Origin: Portulaca oleracea
Lineage: Eukaryota > Streptophyta > Magnoliopsida > Caryophyllales > Portulacaceae
DNA length: 64,000 nt
Assembly: GCA_029582165.1 (NCBI GenBank)
Contig: CM055886.1
Coordinates: forward strand, 20,108,169 to 20,172,168
Direction: 5' to 3'
Numbering within the stretch: position 1 is the stretch's first letter; each line of letters opens with the position of its first letter. The notes below the pieces were generated by a model that was not told the DNA's origin, searched no databases, and saw only the letters and a list, made by a program, of their open reading frames with translations. Positions 21,622 to 33,156 of this stretch are shown here, in pieces. Made by a program: the position numbers and the translations under genes.

Positions 21622-23929
21622 TTATCTAAGTGAGGTGGTAGACGGATCAGGCACTGTGTCCGAATTATCATAATCTACAATCACTTCAAGTTGCCTCCAG
21701 AAGCTATGTATAGCTTGGGTGTACAAATCAGCATCCCGATCCTGGAGTCCTAACATCGTACATGCACAAGGAAGGCGATGTGTTTTCCACATAATGTGTT
21801 GGCACAGGTGCTCCGAACCATGCTTCAATTTCGTCACCTTACAATACTCATTGTTGATCAGGTCCATCGCATAATGAGAAACACGACCGTGTAGATGCTT
21901 GAACAATGAGGATTTCCTCAACACTGCGTGTCCACTCCTAGACTGCTCGAGTGCCCTCCTGATCTCGGTATGTTGGTTTTCAATCTGGTGATGAGCCCTT
22001 TTGAACAACCGATCAAATGAACCACGATCGCTACCGAGATAATACTTGAAAGTCGAATGTTGACTCTCAACTCTGGAAGTCACGATGTTTCCCATATGAA
22101 GGACATCGTCGGTGTATGCCTGCACAAACTTCTCCTTGTACTTCATCCAAGTACTGGTCAAATAATCGACAACTAGTCTATTTTTCCCAACCCAATGTGA
22201 CTCCAAACACGACCATCTGTAATCGAATTCTTCAATTGTACTCGAATAGACGACGCGGTTCCACCATATGTTCCTAAACAACGATCCTTGTCCATTCTTC
22301 TTCCCGCCAATCAGGTCATTAACTTTGCTCTCAACGTCATTCCCTATATGCCATACGCATAATAGGTGAGGAACTCCGTGAAATACGCGTCCTATAGCCC
22401 ATGACAAAGCATGCTCTCTATCAGTGACGATCACGTTCGGTTTCACACCGACGCCCATGAGCTCTTCCAGCCTTTGGAGTACCCACTCATATTACTCCTT
22501 CACCTCATCTCTCATTAAGCAATACGCAACAAGAAAGTTATGATTTGTACTCGTGACACCAACTATCTCACAACATGGCCACTTCTTCTTGTTAGTCTTG
22601 TACGTACTGTCGATGAGTATAACATGTGGATATGTGCGGAGAAGCTTCAGCGAGTATGGGTGGCACATAAACATCAGATGCAACTCCCCATCACCATCAA
22701 ATGCAGTCCAGTATAAGTAGCCGTGCTCATTTGCCAAGTGAAGGCAATGCTGCACGTGTGTCCGACCATCCATCTCCTTCGACCTAACTTTAAATCTCTC
22801 ATTGTATATTTGCCCCACGTTGACATTACAGTCCGGAAAATGCTGCTTCAAAGATGTGTGTATCGTAGCAGGAGTGCAACCAGTGTCAGTCACGTCACGT
22901 ATATGGACTTTCATTTCAGATGTCAACGGGTTTCCCCTTCAGTGTCCCTCCTCGTAAAGAATAAATTGATGATTATGCATCCCTTTGTCACCCGGGTACG
23001 TTCGGACAACCCACTTCTCCCCCGTTGGAGAGAATGCGCATATCATGAATGGACACTAACACGATTTTGTCTTCGTGTTTAACTGACTGTCGCAATCAAT
23101 CGTGCTGATTTTCCCTCGATATTTCCCATATCGCCAGCATCTTAGATAGCATCGCACTGGACCATCCACATTTCCATTCTTTTTGTAAGATGCTCTGACC
23201 AATCTGAACCCAAAGTTTCTAGCTATTTTCTCGGCCCATGCATGTAGATCATCGATACTATCAAACCACTGTTCCGTTGCAAATTGTGCCGAGTAATCTA
23301 CATCATCTCCCCCAAATTCCTCAAGCAACACCTGAACAAAATTAATCAAATAAAAACATAATTAGGTCAATTATTTAATTTTCATGTAACACCTAAACAA
23401 AATTAATCAAACACTAAGGAAAAATCCACAACAATAATACTCTATGCAAAGCTAATCAAACCCTAAATAATTGAATTCAAATAAAAATGCACCCTAAAAA
23501 TGCTTTAATGACAATATAATCTTATATACATGATAGTTAAAGTAAAAAAACTATTTAAACTAATAAAAATATTAATCAAATAAAAACATAATTAAATTAT
23601 TTAATTATTTTGTCAAAAAAAATAAACATATGAAACGTGCCAACCAAGCCCGAAACGCACATAAAACGCGCTCGGACCATGGCGAACGCCCGGGGCTGGT
23701 CGGTCCATGGTTGAGACACGCACAGGAGGCGTTTCAACCATGGACCGGCCGCGCCCTGGGCGCATTTCGGCCATGGTCCGAGCGCGTTTTCTGTGCGTTT
23801 CGGGCTTGGTTGAACCGCGTTCAGAGCGCGTTTCATATTCGGCAATAAATAAATGAAATTCGACGAAATTAACAACGAAAAAACTTAAAAATTCACCTTT
23901 TCTTCTTCAGATGATGATCCATTACTCAT
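21622..23929 (-). pseudogene. Mutator-like (MULE) transposase pseudogene, FAR1/MuDR type
   Basis: DDE transposase related to FAR1/FHY3. Exon 1 (23897-23929) encodes MSNGSSSEEEK and ends at a GT donor. An intron of about 565 bp (23332-23896) follows, with acceptor TTGTTCAG. The main exon runs 23331-21622. An N-terminal FAR1-like zinc cluster (FGFRLVRASYKKNG to HNH) precedes the MULE domain: VILIDSTYKTNKKKWP (first D), NVIVTDREHALSWAI (second D), LLCVWHI (C-x2-H), NIVTSRVESQHSTFK. A SWIM-like zinc finger (CKVTKLK...LPCACTM) comes near the C terminus. Three in-frame stops break it: TAG 23056-23058, TGA 22939-22941, TAA 22492-22494. The frame is otherwise continuous, so decay is by point mutation. 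TIRs were not resolved; it sits inside the decayed chromovirus. Confidence 0.85.
23628..23850. repeat. GC-rich long hairpin inside the transposase intron
   Basis: Inverted arms of roughly 85 bp are centred near 23740. Matching blocks are CCAAGCCCGAAACGCACA, AAACGCGCTCGGACCATGG and GGTCCATGGTTGA. It is strongly GC-rich in a sharply AT-rich intron. Both strands stay open over it (72 and 92 codons), as expected of an inverted repeat; neither frame is recognisable. Confidence 0.75.
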
Positions 23930-23939
23930 TTTCTACAAA

Positions 23940-25554
23940 ATGTTGTTTAGATTATGAAGGTTTAAATGGAAAGGGAAAAATTTCTAGAGAGAGAAAGATA
24001 ATCGGGAGTTGTGAAGGGTTGTGGAGTGTTTGAGGGCCAAGGATGAAATGAAATTTTTATGTCAATTAAGGGTGACACACAGTAAAACTAGGGCGACAAA
24101 GAGCAATGCCCTTTACTTACGAAATGGGAACTTGTAGTACAAATAAGGAGTTGAACATATTAGAAGATAAGAATCACTTATTTTAGGAATTCCTTAGGAT
24201 TATAGCTAAATGTTTTTATGGAAGTAATGTACCCTATATTGAGAAAATTAGAGCTCAACATTGAGAATCATGAATAGACTTAGTAATTATGAGCATAATT
24301 AATTGGCGTTCCTAGCCACACGAATACAATTAAGAGTCATGAAGATTGTCTTTTATCCAGTTCATGACATCTAATCAGCTTTCATATTAATCTCAGTTAC
24401 TTTATTTTTCTTTCTTCCGTCTTTCTTGAGAACAAAATTCGCTTATTCATCTTGATTTTCACTTACTTTTAAATTTGATTATGCTATTTACCACTTCAAC
24501 CTATGCATATCATGTTTATATCATGAGTGCATTATGATAATTATGATGTTCTTATTTAGGTGAATAAGCTCTTGAATCTTTGAGGTTATCTTTCATTTGT
24601 ACCATCATCCCAGTTCCTAAATCGATATTAGTCACTTCTTTCCCTTCACTCATGTATACAATATTGACTTAAGAACTTAAACTCTCACTTATTTCTAAAT
24701 TGAAGCATTCTTTTGTCACCTTAGTTTTACTCATATGGTAATTACAACCTCCAATTACTTCCTATCTTATCATTACATACATCAATAACTACTCTTTTAA
24801 CTAGATAATCATTGTTAAAATACTTGGTGTCGAATCTCTTCCATTCCTAATTTTATTTGTACTTACCTCTGTGTTTATCTTTCGTATATCCTGGAAGTGT
24901 TTTTTTTAACTCGATATTTCACCACCTTTCATTATTAAGACTCCAATCATTTCTGCTATCAAAATTTTCCCCTCAATCATAAATTTGTCATAATGTTATC
25001 CTTGATACTATCCGTTGTGTTTCCCTTGAACCATTCTTCTTCAAGCATTAAATATTAAATAAAGAGATTTGGCTAGTGTTCTTAGCTGGTGCACCATCAA
25101 AACATATCTATTGCTTTTCTTAGAACCAAACTTGTACCTAAAGTCAATTGACTCTTGACCTACTAGATTACGAGTAGCTCCAATTTGATAGCATTATAAA
25201 TTGATTTTTCAAATCAACTGCACAGGAGTACTAAGTTATGAAAGTTTTTGAGGTGTTGGATGATAAGTATCTTAAAGAAGAGGTACAACAAGCCCCAGTT
25301 ACAAGGCCTTAAGAGGATATTGATGGACACTGTATTTAGCACATAGAAAACAATCTTCTTTCCTCATACCGGAATGCATACATCGGGTATTTCAATTTCA
25401 CAAGTTTAAAACTCAATTGTTAAAGTTTATCAATCTCAAGCCTATCGTCGTTGAAATCTTCGGAGATATGCATAGGCACCTTTTGATTTATAATCATACC
25501 TTGATCGTGAACTACAAACACATCCACACTGAATTTTGCATCTCTCGATTTTAG
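23940..25554. other. AT-rich region, no supported gene
   Basis: This presumably holds the 5' flank of the MULE transposase gene (to about 24120) and decayed chromovirus interior. I recognise no domain. A short stretch near 25240-25300 reads EVLDDKYLKEEVQQAP but is too short to assign. Confidence 0.4.
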
Positions 25555-25835
25555 GATATCATATCACACCCAAGCCACGTGATTGGACCAAAACCGCGGG
25601 TAGGTTCAGGAGAGTCATCTTATATTGAGCAGCATGTATATATCATAGGTCGCAACACCAGATAGCAACATAACAAATTCGTTCCCTTAGTTAAAGTCTC
25701 ATGGGAAAACGTCACTCAGAAGCCACCTAGGGAATCAAGAGCATGGAGTTCAGATAACCAATTACTGCCTTGAGATGACTTTCAACGAAGCAATTTCAAA
25801 TTTCAAAGTTTCGGAATGAAACTTCATTTAAGAGG
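25555..25835 (+). pseudogene. Chromovirus pol 3' end (integrase C-terminal region)
   Basis: The plus strand reads HPSHVIGPKPRVGSGESSYI and then KFVPLVKVSWENVTQKP. The pattern matches the end of Tekay/Del-type chromovirus integrase (PSHVIE.EP...Y.E.PV...VPLVKVLW). It is followed by a PPT and an LTR start, the expected order. Stops and frame changes are present. Confidence 0.65.
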
Positions 25836-25843
25836 GATAGATT

Positions 25844-26205
25844 GCAATAACCCGATCATAACCAGTTATAATTATGTTACTAAATGGGCTTAATTAATTA
25901 AATCATGCATTTTAATTCAGCTAATAAATTGTGCTTCGCCAGGACTCTAGCAATATAATGACCGCCACACGATAACTTATTATTTATTCACTTATTACCT
26001 ATGATATAATTAAAGAAGTCCCATTAATTTCGAAATATTCGGGTTCTTTATCATATTAAAATTGTGTCAAACCGACTGATTTATTGGTATTATTAATATT
26101 ACTATCATTATTATGATACTGTTTTTTTATTATTTCTTAATCTATTCTAATTTCATATTATTTCACTCTTTCTTTTTATTTCAAGTCTCCTTCTTATTAT
26201 TTGAA
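25844..26205 (+). repeat. Right LTR remnant of the decayed chromovirus
   Basis: It begins near TGCAATAACCCGATCATAA, directly after a purine-rich tract (AAGAGGGATAG), and is the direct repeat of 21270-21600. It ends at the junction with the LINE reverse transcriptase near 26206. Confidence 0.65.
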
Positions 26206-26206
26206 T

Positions 26207-26820
26207 TTACAAAATGTTGTCCTGAGACTTCAAACTGGTATTCTTGGGTTTTAGTAGGAATAATATTAGTAAGGGGACGAGAGTTAGTGTATGACAGATG
26301 AAGTGGGCCTTGCTAAGGGAAGGTGTGAAACCACAAGAGTTGCACAATTTGTAGCCTATTAAATGACGTTGTCTCACGACCTGCAATAGCAACCTCGAAA
26401 GTGCTTCGACGACAAACAGGAATAGGTACGAAGAAATTAGATCACCTTGGCAGAGTCCCCTACTAGGCCTCACGAACCCACATGATTCCCCATTAATAAT
26501 AAAAGAGAAGGTGATTGATTCCACGCACCTGATAACAAGGGCTACCCAATCTTGCCTGAATACGAACTTCAACATCGCCTATTTCGGGAACCCCCATTCA
26601 ACCTTGCCTTAAGTTTTAGCCATATCGAGCTTGACAACCATAATCCCTCATAGAGATTTGTTATGTCTCATAGAATGGAAAATTTCGAAAGCAATCAGGA
26701 TATTATCTATAATCAGGCATCCGGGAATGAACGCACTCTAATTAACGGAGATAATAGAGGGAAGAATTTGTTTAAGTTTGTTTGAGATAACCTTGGTAAT
26801 CATATTGTACCACACATTGC
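26207..26820 (-). pseudogene. LINE ORF2 reverse transcriptase fragment
   Basis: Motifs in order on the minus strand: LCNVWYNMITKVISNKLKQI, SAFIPGCLIIDNILIAFEIF, GIMVVKLDMAK (finger/palm D), FIINGESCGFVRPSRGLCQG, and a degraded region where the catalytic ADD box should be, ending KSQDNIL. Plant LINEs usually carry RGLRQGDPLSPYLF; here it reads RGLCQGDLISSYLF. An in-frame stop lies near SVN and a changed LDMSKAYD box shows decay. Confidence 0.8.
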
Positions 26821-26825
26821 ATAGG

Positions 26826-28280
26826 TGACAGACCTAAAATGTATAGGTGTCTGTGTACCGCAAGTGTACGGGTCTGTGTAGTAATAAAATATTGTTCTCT
26901 CTCAGGAATTTGCGTCCAACCACGCATTGAACTAGTTCGCTGCAAAGAATGTTAGGTCGATCCAAGGGTTGTGGTAATGTTTTCTAAAACTAAACTAAGA
27001 AAGCAGGAATTTTTAGGGTCTAACCAATTAATTAAAAGCGTTCAGGGGAGTCCATTCTAGTCAATCAATCAAATCATCAACAGTCCCGGTGCAGGTAACA
27101 AGATAATTCGGGGTCTTTAATCTTTCTAGGCCTTATCACTTCGATCTTTCGATCCAAAGTGAGTTACAGCGATAAAACTAAATATTATTTCTAACTATTT
27201 ATGCCAATCAAAGATAAAGAACTGATTATAATTTGACCCTAGGCAAGAATCATTATGTCTAACTATTTTCTAAACCTAGTCAATCTACATCTTCCAACTC
27301 AAGACTCAAACTGTCGTTCTGTTGTCGAGAATCAAATACCAAGTAAAAGACTCAAACTCTCGTTCTGTTGCCAAATTACCATGACATACAATACACGCAG
27401 ATTAAACGAATAAAAGGATAACCTAACACCAAGACTGTATTCAAACTCAATCAAAAGACATCGAATTTATCCCCCAAAAAAAGGAAATTAGCTACTCATA
27501 TTCATGAAAGTAAGCATTGCAAAAACGAATAATAACAAAGTAACATGGGAATAAAATAGAAATAACCGTGTTCGAATTTGCGGAATCGATCTCTTCGTGT
27601 CACCCGAATCGATCTCTTTCATGTCACCCGAATCGATCTCTTTCGTGTTCTTCGATCACAATCAACAATCTAAACTAATAATAATGTTTGTGAATGGAAA
27701 GAAACTATCTAAAATCTACCCTAAAAACTCTCTCAAACAATCGTCTAAAACTATGACTAAAAGCGAATAAAATTTTGTTCTCCAAAACTTGATATCCAAA
27801 ACGATGGACTTAAATCCCTTTTATAGTACCAGATTAGGGCACAAAACGATGGTTGCGTTTAGCTCAAAAGTGAGATTCCTCCGTGTCTGGGCGCTGGCAG
27901 CACCCAAAAAGCACCGATAGCGTTTTGCTCTTCCTCGGTTATCAAAGTCTCTGGACAAGGCGCTGGCTGCGTTTTGAGAACGCTGGTTGCGCCTTGTTGC
28001 TCCGTCTCAGCTGGGTTGGGCCGTGGCACGTTTGGCCCGCTTACTCTTCTTTCTTATCTTCTTCTTCAACTCCTTTTTTATTTTCTTATATTTTTTCCAT
28101 TTTTCCTTCAACTTCTCATGTTTTTTGATATAATTCCATTGATTCCTGCAAAACACACCAATCTCGCGAACAAGTGTATAAATCACAGAAATTGACATAA
28201 AAATACGAGATTTCGGATATAAAAAGCATGAAATAAACGTGTTTTGAGCCCTAAAAACTCTATATAAAAATGACTTATCA
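26826..28280 (-). mobile_element. Solo LTR A inside LINE ORF2
   Basis: The 1455-bp segment starts TGACAGACC and ends ACTTATCA (minus strand TGATAAGT...TGTCA). It has a perfect 5-bp TSD, ATAGG, at 26821-26825 and 28281-28285. It splits the LINE motif preceding CNVWYN. There is no internal retrotransposon sequence. A GC-rich cluster at 27885-28035 has repeated GCGCTGGCTGCG-type pieces. Near its left end CGCAAGTGTACGGG parallels CGCAAGCGCACAGG in solo LTR B, so both come from related gypsy LTRs, probably Athila/Tat type. Confidence 0.9.
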
Positions 28281-28285
28281 ATAGG

Positions 28286-29418
28286 CTTACTAGTCGGAGA
28301 TCAGCCTCTTCCTAAGGGCATCTTTTCTTTGGAATAAGGACCTCGTATGTGTGGTTCTTTGTCTCCGAGTATGTCATCACCATTAAGTACATGTAACATA
28401 ACTTCGATGACCTCATTCCCCACCATTCCCTAGTACTTTTGATAGAAGAACAACGTCAGGCCATCCACCCGCGACTTTGTTTGGGCCCATCATATGTAAG
28501 GTTGCATAGACCTCCGCTATAGTATAGGGATTGCATAGTTCCTCATTCATGGCTTCCGTGACCTTGCTATCAAGATGTCAAGCACACCCTCCATCTCCAA
28601 CGAGTTTTTTGTCGTGAAGAGCTCAGTGAAATAGCCTACCACAATATGCTCCATCTCTTGCTTGCCACTTTGCAACTCGCCTTTTTGGTCCCTTAAGCTC
28701 TCTATGGTGTTGGTTTTCTTCCTTCTTGTGGCACTCTAATGAAACCAACCTGAATTCTTGTCTTAATGACAGATATAGGACCCTCAATCTCTTCCACCAC
28801 ATAATCTCCTCTTTACTTTTCTAGTCCCTACTATTCCCCATTAGTACTTTCCTAGCCACTAGGTCAGCTGTGAATTTTAATAGATTGGTAAGCCTACGAA
28901 TCTCTTTTTGTACATGGCCAAATTTCTCAATGTTCTAGCAGAGTAGATCCTTCATGCACCTGTCCAATTTTTTCAGACATCGAGTCACTTCATAACACTC
29001 CGTAAGCTTTCCCTAGGCTCGTTGAATTACATCCTCGCAATTGTCATTGAGTGCCCACATCGCTTCGAATCCCTTCCTTTTATTTTCTTTTTCTGCTGAT
29101 TATAGCTTCCAATGCACTTCAAAATTATTAGCAAGTGGTCCGAGATATCCACATCAATGTGAGAAGCACTTGCAACGGGGAACATCATTGTCCACTCTAT
29201 TTGAGCACTAAACCTATTACCTTTCTAGAATCTCATCTACCGATCTTTTACTTTCTTGCTCATTCCACTAGGTATACTTGTGGCCCTTGTAGCTCAAGTC
29301 ATAAAGATCACATAGTTCAAGAGTTGTCTGGAAGGCTTCTCGAATGGAGTCAAGATTCCATGGTCCTCCTTTCTTCTCAAAATTACATAAAACTTCATTA
29401 AGGTCTCCTCCAATTAAC
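28286..29418 (-). pseudogene. LINE ORF2 linker between endonuclease and reverse transcriptase
   Basis: The minus strand shows GGDLNEVLCNFEKKGGPWN and LELCDLYDLSYKGHKYT (endonuclease end, 29410-29268). Further down come KVTEAMNEELCNPYTIAEVY and ATLHMMGPNKVAGG, the usual stretch upstream of the reverse transcriptase (canonical ...MHPTKAPGPDG). Stops and frame changes are frequent. Confidence 0.7.
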
Positions 29419-30749
29419 TGACAGGGCCGCAAGCGCACAGGTACGTTGTAGCACGTCAAGGTCGATCCCACAAGGACTCAGTCTAGCAACACAGTGAACT
29501 AGCGTTCTATTTGATTGTAAAGTTAATCAGGTTTTGGATTTTGGATGCTTTTAGTAAACTAATTAAAACTAATAAAGCGAGGAAATTAATCTAGGATTGA
29601 ATCGAGGGAGAAAAACTTATAGTGAATTGCTTTCCTAGCAACGAGTTTGAATGTTAAAACCTAGTTCGTGCAATTATTCTTTCAATCAATCAAGAATCGA
29701 TAACCACAAGAATTCTACCGCTCTTTCGATAGAATTACTCTAATTAACCTAACAAACAACTCTCGTATGCTTTTCAAGTTAATTATAGTTGAAGGACTCA
29801 AATTTCCGATTATCAAAGTGATTCCCTAGTTTACTAGTCTTTTCTCAAAATTCGCAAAACTAGGTAGAAAAGTTGGTAGTTGGATTATTTTAATTCATCT
29901 TTCAGTACTTCTCAAATTAATCGCATATCACAAGCATTCAAAGCCTTATAAATACCCATAAACATGAAGAACACAACTTTCTATTGATTCGGGATAAGAA
30001 TTCAAGCACAAACAATGCAAATCTAATCAAACTTCATTGTTTCGGGTTGCAAAACCCTAGAAAACTAAAATCTACTCACTCAGTCATCTAAATCATGAAA
30101 TATGTTCCAAACATGATAATCAAACCTCAAAACAAAAGGAATATGAAAAGGATTGAACCAACTACGAAGAGGATTCGTTGAGTCTTTCGATCCCGGGGTG
30201 GAACTTTCTCCGCGAATGCCGCCAAGTTCTTCTCGAATTCCGGTTCTTTTGCTTCTCTTGATTTGAGTTGATGATGATTCTTGATGAAAGTATGGAAAAG
30301 GTTAGTAATGGAAGTCTTGGGAACTTCCTCGTTTTCGATGATAATGAATGATTGCGAAAAAAACTTCTTCCTCCCTTTTCTTTTTTTTTTGCCGAAAAAA
30401 CGGCGGTGCGCATAAAAGCGGACCACCACGGTCCATGGTCAGCCACCATGATATGTGGTCTCTACCACGAGCAGACCATGGTGGCTGCTGTTTTGTTCCT
30501 CTTCGCTTCGTTTGTCCTGAAATTTGTACCACGACTTGTGCATCCATTGTGGAGGTCCGTGGTACCCTTGGTCTTACCAAAAGTGTTTCCAAAACAAGTG
30601 TTTTGCTTCTAAATCTACAAGTTTTCACCAAAAACAAGAAGACCAAGCATAATAGAGAAATAGTGGAATATATATATGTTTTCAATCAAAAACTTCCCTA
30701 ATCTAGTATCAAAGATCCTTAAGAATCAAGGCAAATCATGCACTTATCA
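29419..30749 (-). mobile_element. Solo LTR B inside LINE endonuclease
   Basis: The 1331-bp segment starts TGACAGGGCC and ends GCACTTATCA (minus strand TGATAAGTGC...CTGTCA). Flanks are TTAAC (29414-29418) and TCAAC (30750-30754), a TSD with one mutation. Skipping it joins the endonuclease motif PWL to IGGDLNE in frame. It has a GC-rich inverted cluster (30405-30565) with GGTCCATGGTC and GACCATGGTGG pieces. Open frames over 30127-30701 on both strands are products of that cluster and are not genes. Confidence 0.85.
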
Positions 30750-30754
30750 TCAAC

Positions 30755-31140
30755 CAGGGCAGCTTGATTGTAGTTTCAAGTCGACAAGCAACTCGCAGGT
30801 CTTGAGTTTATTGTCTGATTCTAGGTAGCCATAAATTTCGGTAAACAGCCACTCATCAGTTATAGCTCTCAATTTAACCTTTACATCAATGTGATGTGTT
30901 AATGATGACAGAAAATCAACTTGCAAACTGTCTTTCCACCATAGCCAAATCGCCCTATCTTCCTATATTATCCACCACTAACCCCGTAAAACAATCCACT
31001 TCTCTAATAATACCTAGCATCTCACCACTACTGAGTTTTGTCTTCGAGAGGAAGACTAAACTAGGCATGTGATCTTCAATCAACCACTAGAGATGCTTGA
31101 TTTCCTGAGGGCTGCCTAATCCTCATTAGTTGAGGCATAA
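30755..31140 (-). pseudogene. LINE ORF2 endonuclease N-terminal part
   Basis: The minus strand reads LIEDHMPSLVFLSKTKLSSG and GRSGDLAMV, matching the APE-like endonuclease start of plant LINEs (PDIVFLMETK...VGRSGGLAL). Frame changes and stops are present. Confidence 0.7.
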
Positions 31141-31760
31141 CGAACTCATTTTCCCAAGTGTAGCTGATCTTTCTCGTTTGCATCATCCTTTGGGTTGGTA
31201 GCTTGATCTTATTAGTCCACCCTTCCAGGTGATTTCGTTTGAAAGCATCATACCCTATCTCCATCGGCCTCTTTTCATCCACCTGCATCCCCGTAGCTCC
31301 GCATCCTTCCCCATTCTTCGCAAACTCCAATTGCTTCCTCACCTCCTTATTTTTTAGCCCTTCTTTAAATGTCATAATAAATTTGTTCTCCTCCTCCTTT
31401 TCTTCCTCCTACGCTCTCCTTTTGGCTTTCAAAGCTATAGGCAATGCTTTTAGACCGGGGCCCATAAGGTAACTTAGTCTCATTTACTTCATCCTTTTGG
31501 TCGCCACAACTTATGTATACATGGCCAAGTTTTCCACAATCTTAGATAAAACATACTTAATATTAACCAAGTAGGGTTCCTTGTTATCTTCACCATTATG
31601 CGCCGCCGTAAGGGTTTATTGTGGTCGATGTTGACGCAAAAGTTAAGAGATTTGTCCATTCTAATCAAATTGTTCTCATCAACATATACAAATATACCCA
31701 TTGCGTAAGCCAAGCTTTCAACGAACACTTTAGTTTTTTTTCATGCTTGGGATTTTATAA
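31076..31760 (-). pseudogene. LINE ORF1 C-terminal part with CCHC zinc knuckle
   Basis: The minus strand reads LAYAMGIFVYVDENN and SLNFCVNIDHNKPLRRRIMV, the end of the DUF4283-type domain of plant LINE ORF1. After a frame change, CGKLGHVYISC follows (knuckle C-x4-H-x4-C; the first cysteine is uncertain). A lysine/glutamate-rich tail continues to 31076 (MTFKEGLKNKEVRKQLEF), close to the endonuclease start of ORF2. Confidence 0.7.
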
Positions 31761-31762
31761 AT

Positions 31763-32494
31763 GGATTATTGGATAACAATAATGCCAACTTTGGAGGTAT
31801 TGACATATAATAATACTAACAATTTTGTTGGACACTAGTAGTACCAACTATTGACTTATTTTTCAGTAATAGTACAACATAGAATTAGTAGGTTTTCGAC
31901 TTAGGAGAAAGATGATATGTCACTTAATTATCTCAGCCAAAGGTTGCGGCAAGTTGAAAAAACGTTAACTACCACATTTTTTTGCCACTAAGCAACATTA
32001 ACCAACTTAGGCATCATTCTTTTATACGGTGGAATTGTGGTGCGGTAAGTTGCGGTGTGGTGGGTTGCGGTGAGTTGCGATAAGTTGCGGTGAAAAATAA
32101 TAAATGGGTGTTGATATTAATAAAAAGGTAAATAGTAGATTGCGTAGATTGTAGTGAGTTGCGGTGAGTTGCGGTAAATTGCGGCGCGATAAGTTGCGGT
32201 ACCACATAAAAGAAATGTAAAAATAATACTTTATATTGTTTTTAGCTAAATTGGTCAATGCTGCTTAATTGACAAAAACAAGTGACAATCAAAATTTTTT
32301 CCACTTACTCCGGCCTCCACCTCAGACAATTAGGCGACACTTCATCTTTTCATCGAGGCAAACACTTATGAACTTGGTGGCGTATTATTAGTGGAAAATA
32401 TATCTATAGTTGGTACTGCTAGTGTCCAACAAAATTGTTGATATTATTATCGGCCAATACTCTCAAAGTTGGTATTATTGTTATCCAATAATCC
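31763..32494. mobile_element. Mutator-like MITE with 9-bp TSD
   Basis: The ends GGATTATTGGATAACAATAA (both, inverted) start TIRs of about 180 bp. A perfect 9-bp TSD, TTTATAAAT, lies at 31754-31762 and 32495-32503. It sits in LINE ORF1, where FWVTIYKIPSM reads across the junction when it is skipped. A Tourist MITE is nested at 32010-32217. The element is non-coding. The diverged foldback at 4687-5082 belongs to the same family. Confidence 0.92.
32010..32217. mobile_element. Tourist-like MITE nested in the MULE MITE
   Basis: It starts GGCATCATTCTTTTATACGG after TTA and ends near CCACATAAAAGAAATG. The interior is a run of GTTGCGGTGAG/GTTGCGGTA units as in 10604-10897. The right border and TSD are approximate. 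Confidence 0.65.
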
Positions 32495-32503
32495 TTTATA
32501 AAT

Positions 32504-32990
32504 TGTCACCCAAAATCTCACTGTGTCAAACTAGATCTTTGAATACTTCTCAACCCCCGTAAGTTCCTTCGAGAGCAAGACAACGCCATTCGATGATGAG
32601 TCCTTTCACCAGCCTCCGTATGTTTTTGAAGGTTATTGCTCCAATATTAAATGCATGCTTTATATGAAATTCTCCAATCAAACTCAGCGCAATATGCTCG
32701 GCTTCAATTCTCTATGTCCTCTTCCTCCTCAAACTCGACTACCTGCTCCTCTTCTTCTGCCAATTTCAACTATTTTAACTTCATTCCTTACTAACCCCTT
32801 TTCCATTGGCTCAACGTATCCAACTTGGTTATTTCACGTTGTTTTTAGCAAGCCTAGGGAAGCCCCTAACAATGGCGAAGACAAAACTCCCTACCTATAG
32901 TGGCGGAGGGATAGACCTCTACACAAAACCCTAGTCATCACTGGGAGGTACTAGGGTTTGGAGAGAGCGCTACAATATGTTTAGAATAAT
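32504..32990 (-). pseudogene. LINE ORF1 N-terminal part and 5' leader
   Basis: The minus strand ends in RFWVTIYK at the MULE insertion, the DUF4283-type motif preceding the part at 31760. Upstream are NIGAITFKNIRRLVKGLI-like residues and a leader with AAACCCTAG motifs (to about 32985). No intact start was found; decay is heavy. Confidence 0.5.
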
Positions 32991-33156
32991 GGGAGATCGA
33001 ATAAGAATTATGGTTAGACATAAGGTAATGATCAACATATTTGTGTTTGTTTTCTTTATAGAATGACTTTTTAATGCTGATGTGACCAATAATGTATTAA
33101 TGGATGAATTTTATGATAGTCATCCCAAATAAATTATTAGTAACTCCTATATTCAT
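32991..33156. other. Spacer
   Basis: I see no feature. Confidence 0.4.

Larger units (their letters stand above)
26207..32990 (-). mobile_element. L1-type LINE, interrupted by three insertions
   Basis: Reading the minus strand from about 32990 to 26207 gives the expected order: 5' leader, ORF1 RNA-binding region, CCHC knuckle, endonuclease, linker, reverse transcriptase. Insertions at 31763-32494, 29419-30749 and 26826-28280 each sit between matching target duplications. When these are skipped the conserved motifs continue across the gaps. The 3' end beyond the reverse transcriptase palm is lost at a junction with a chromovirus LTR. Many stops and frame changes show it is dead. Confidence 0.8.

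Noticed and set aside
30127..30701. Several open frames over 100 codons on both strands
   Set aside because: They fall in solo LTR B over its GC-rich inverted cluster, and the LTR borders and TSD explain the sequence.
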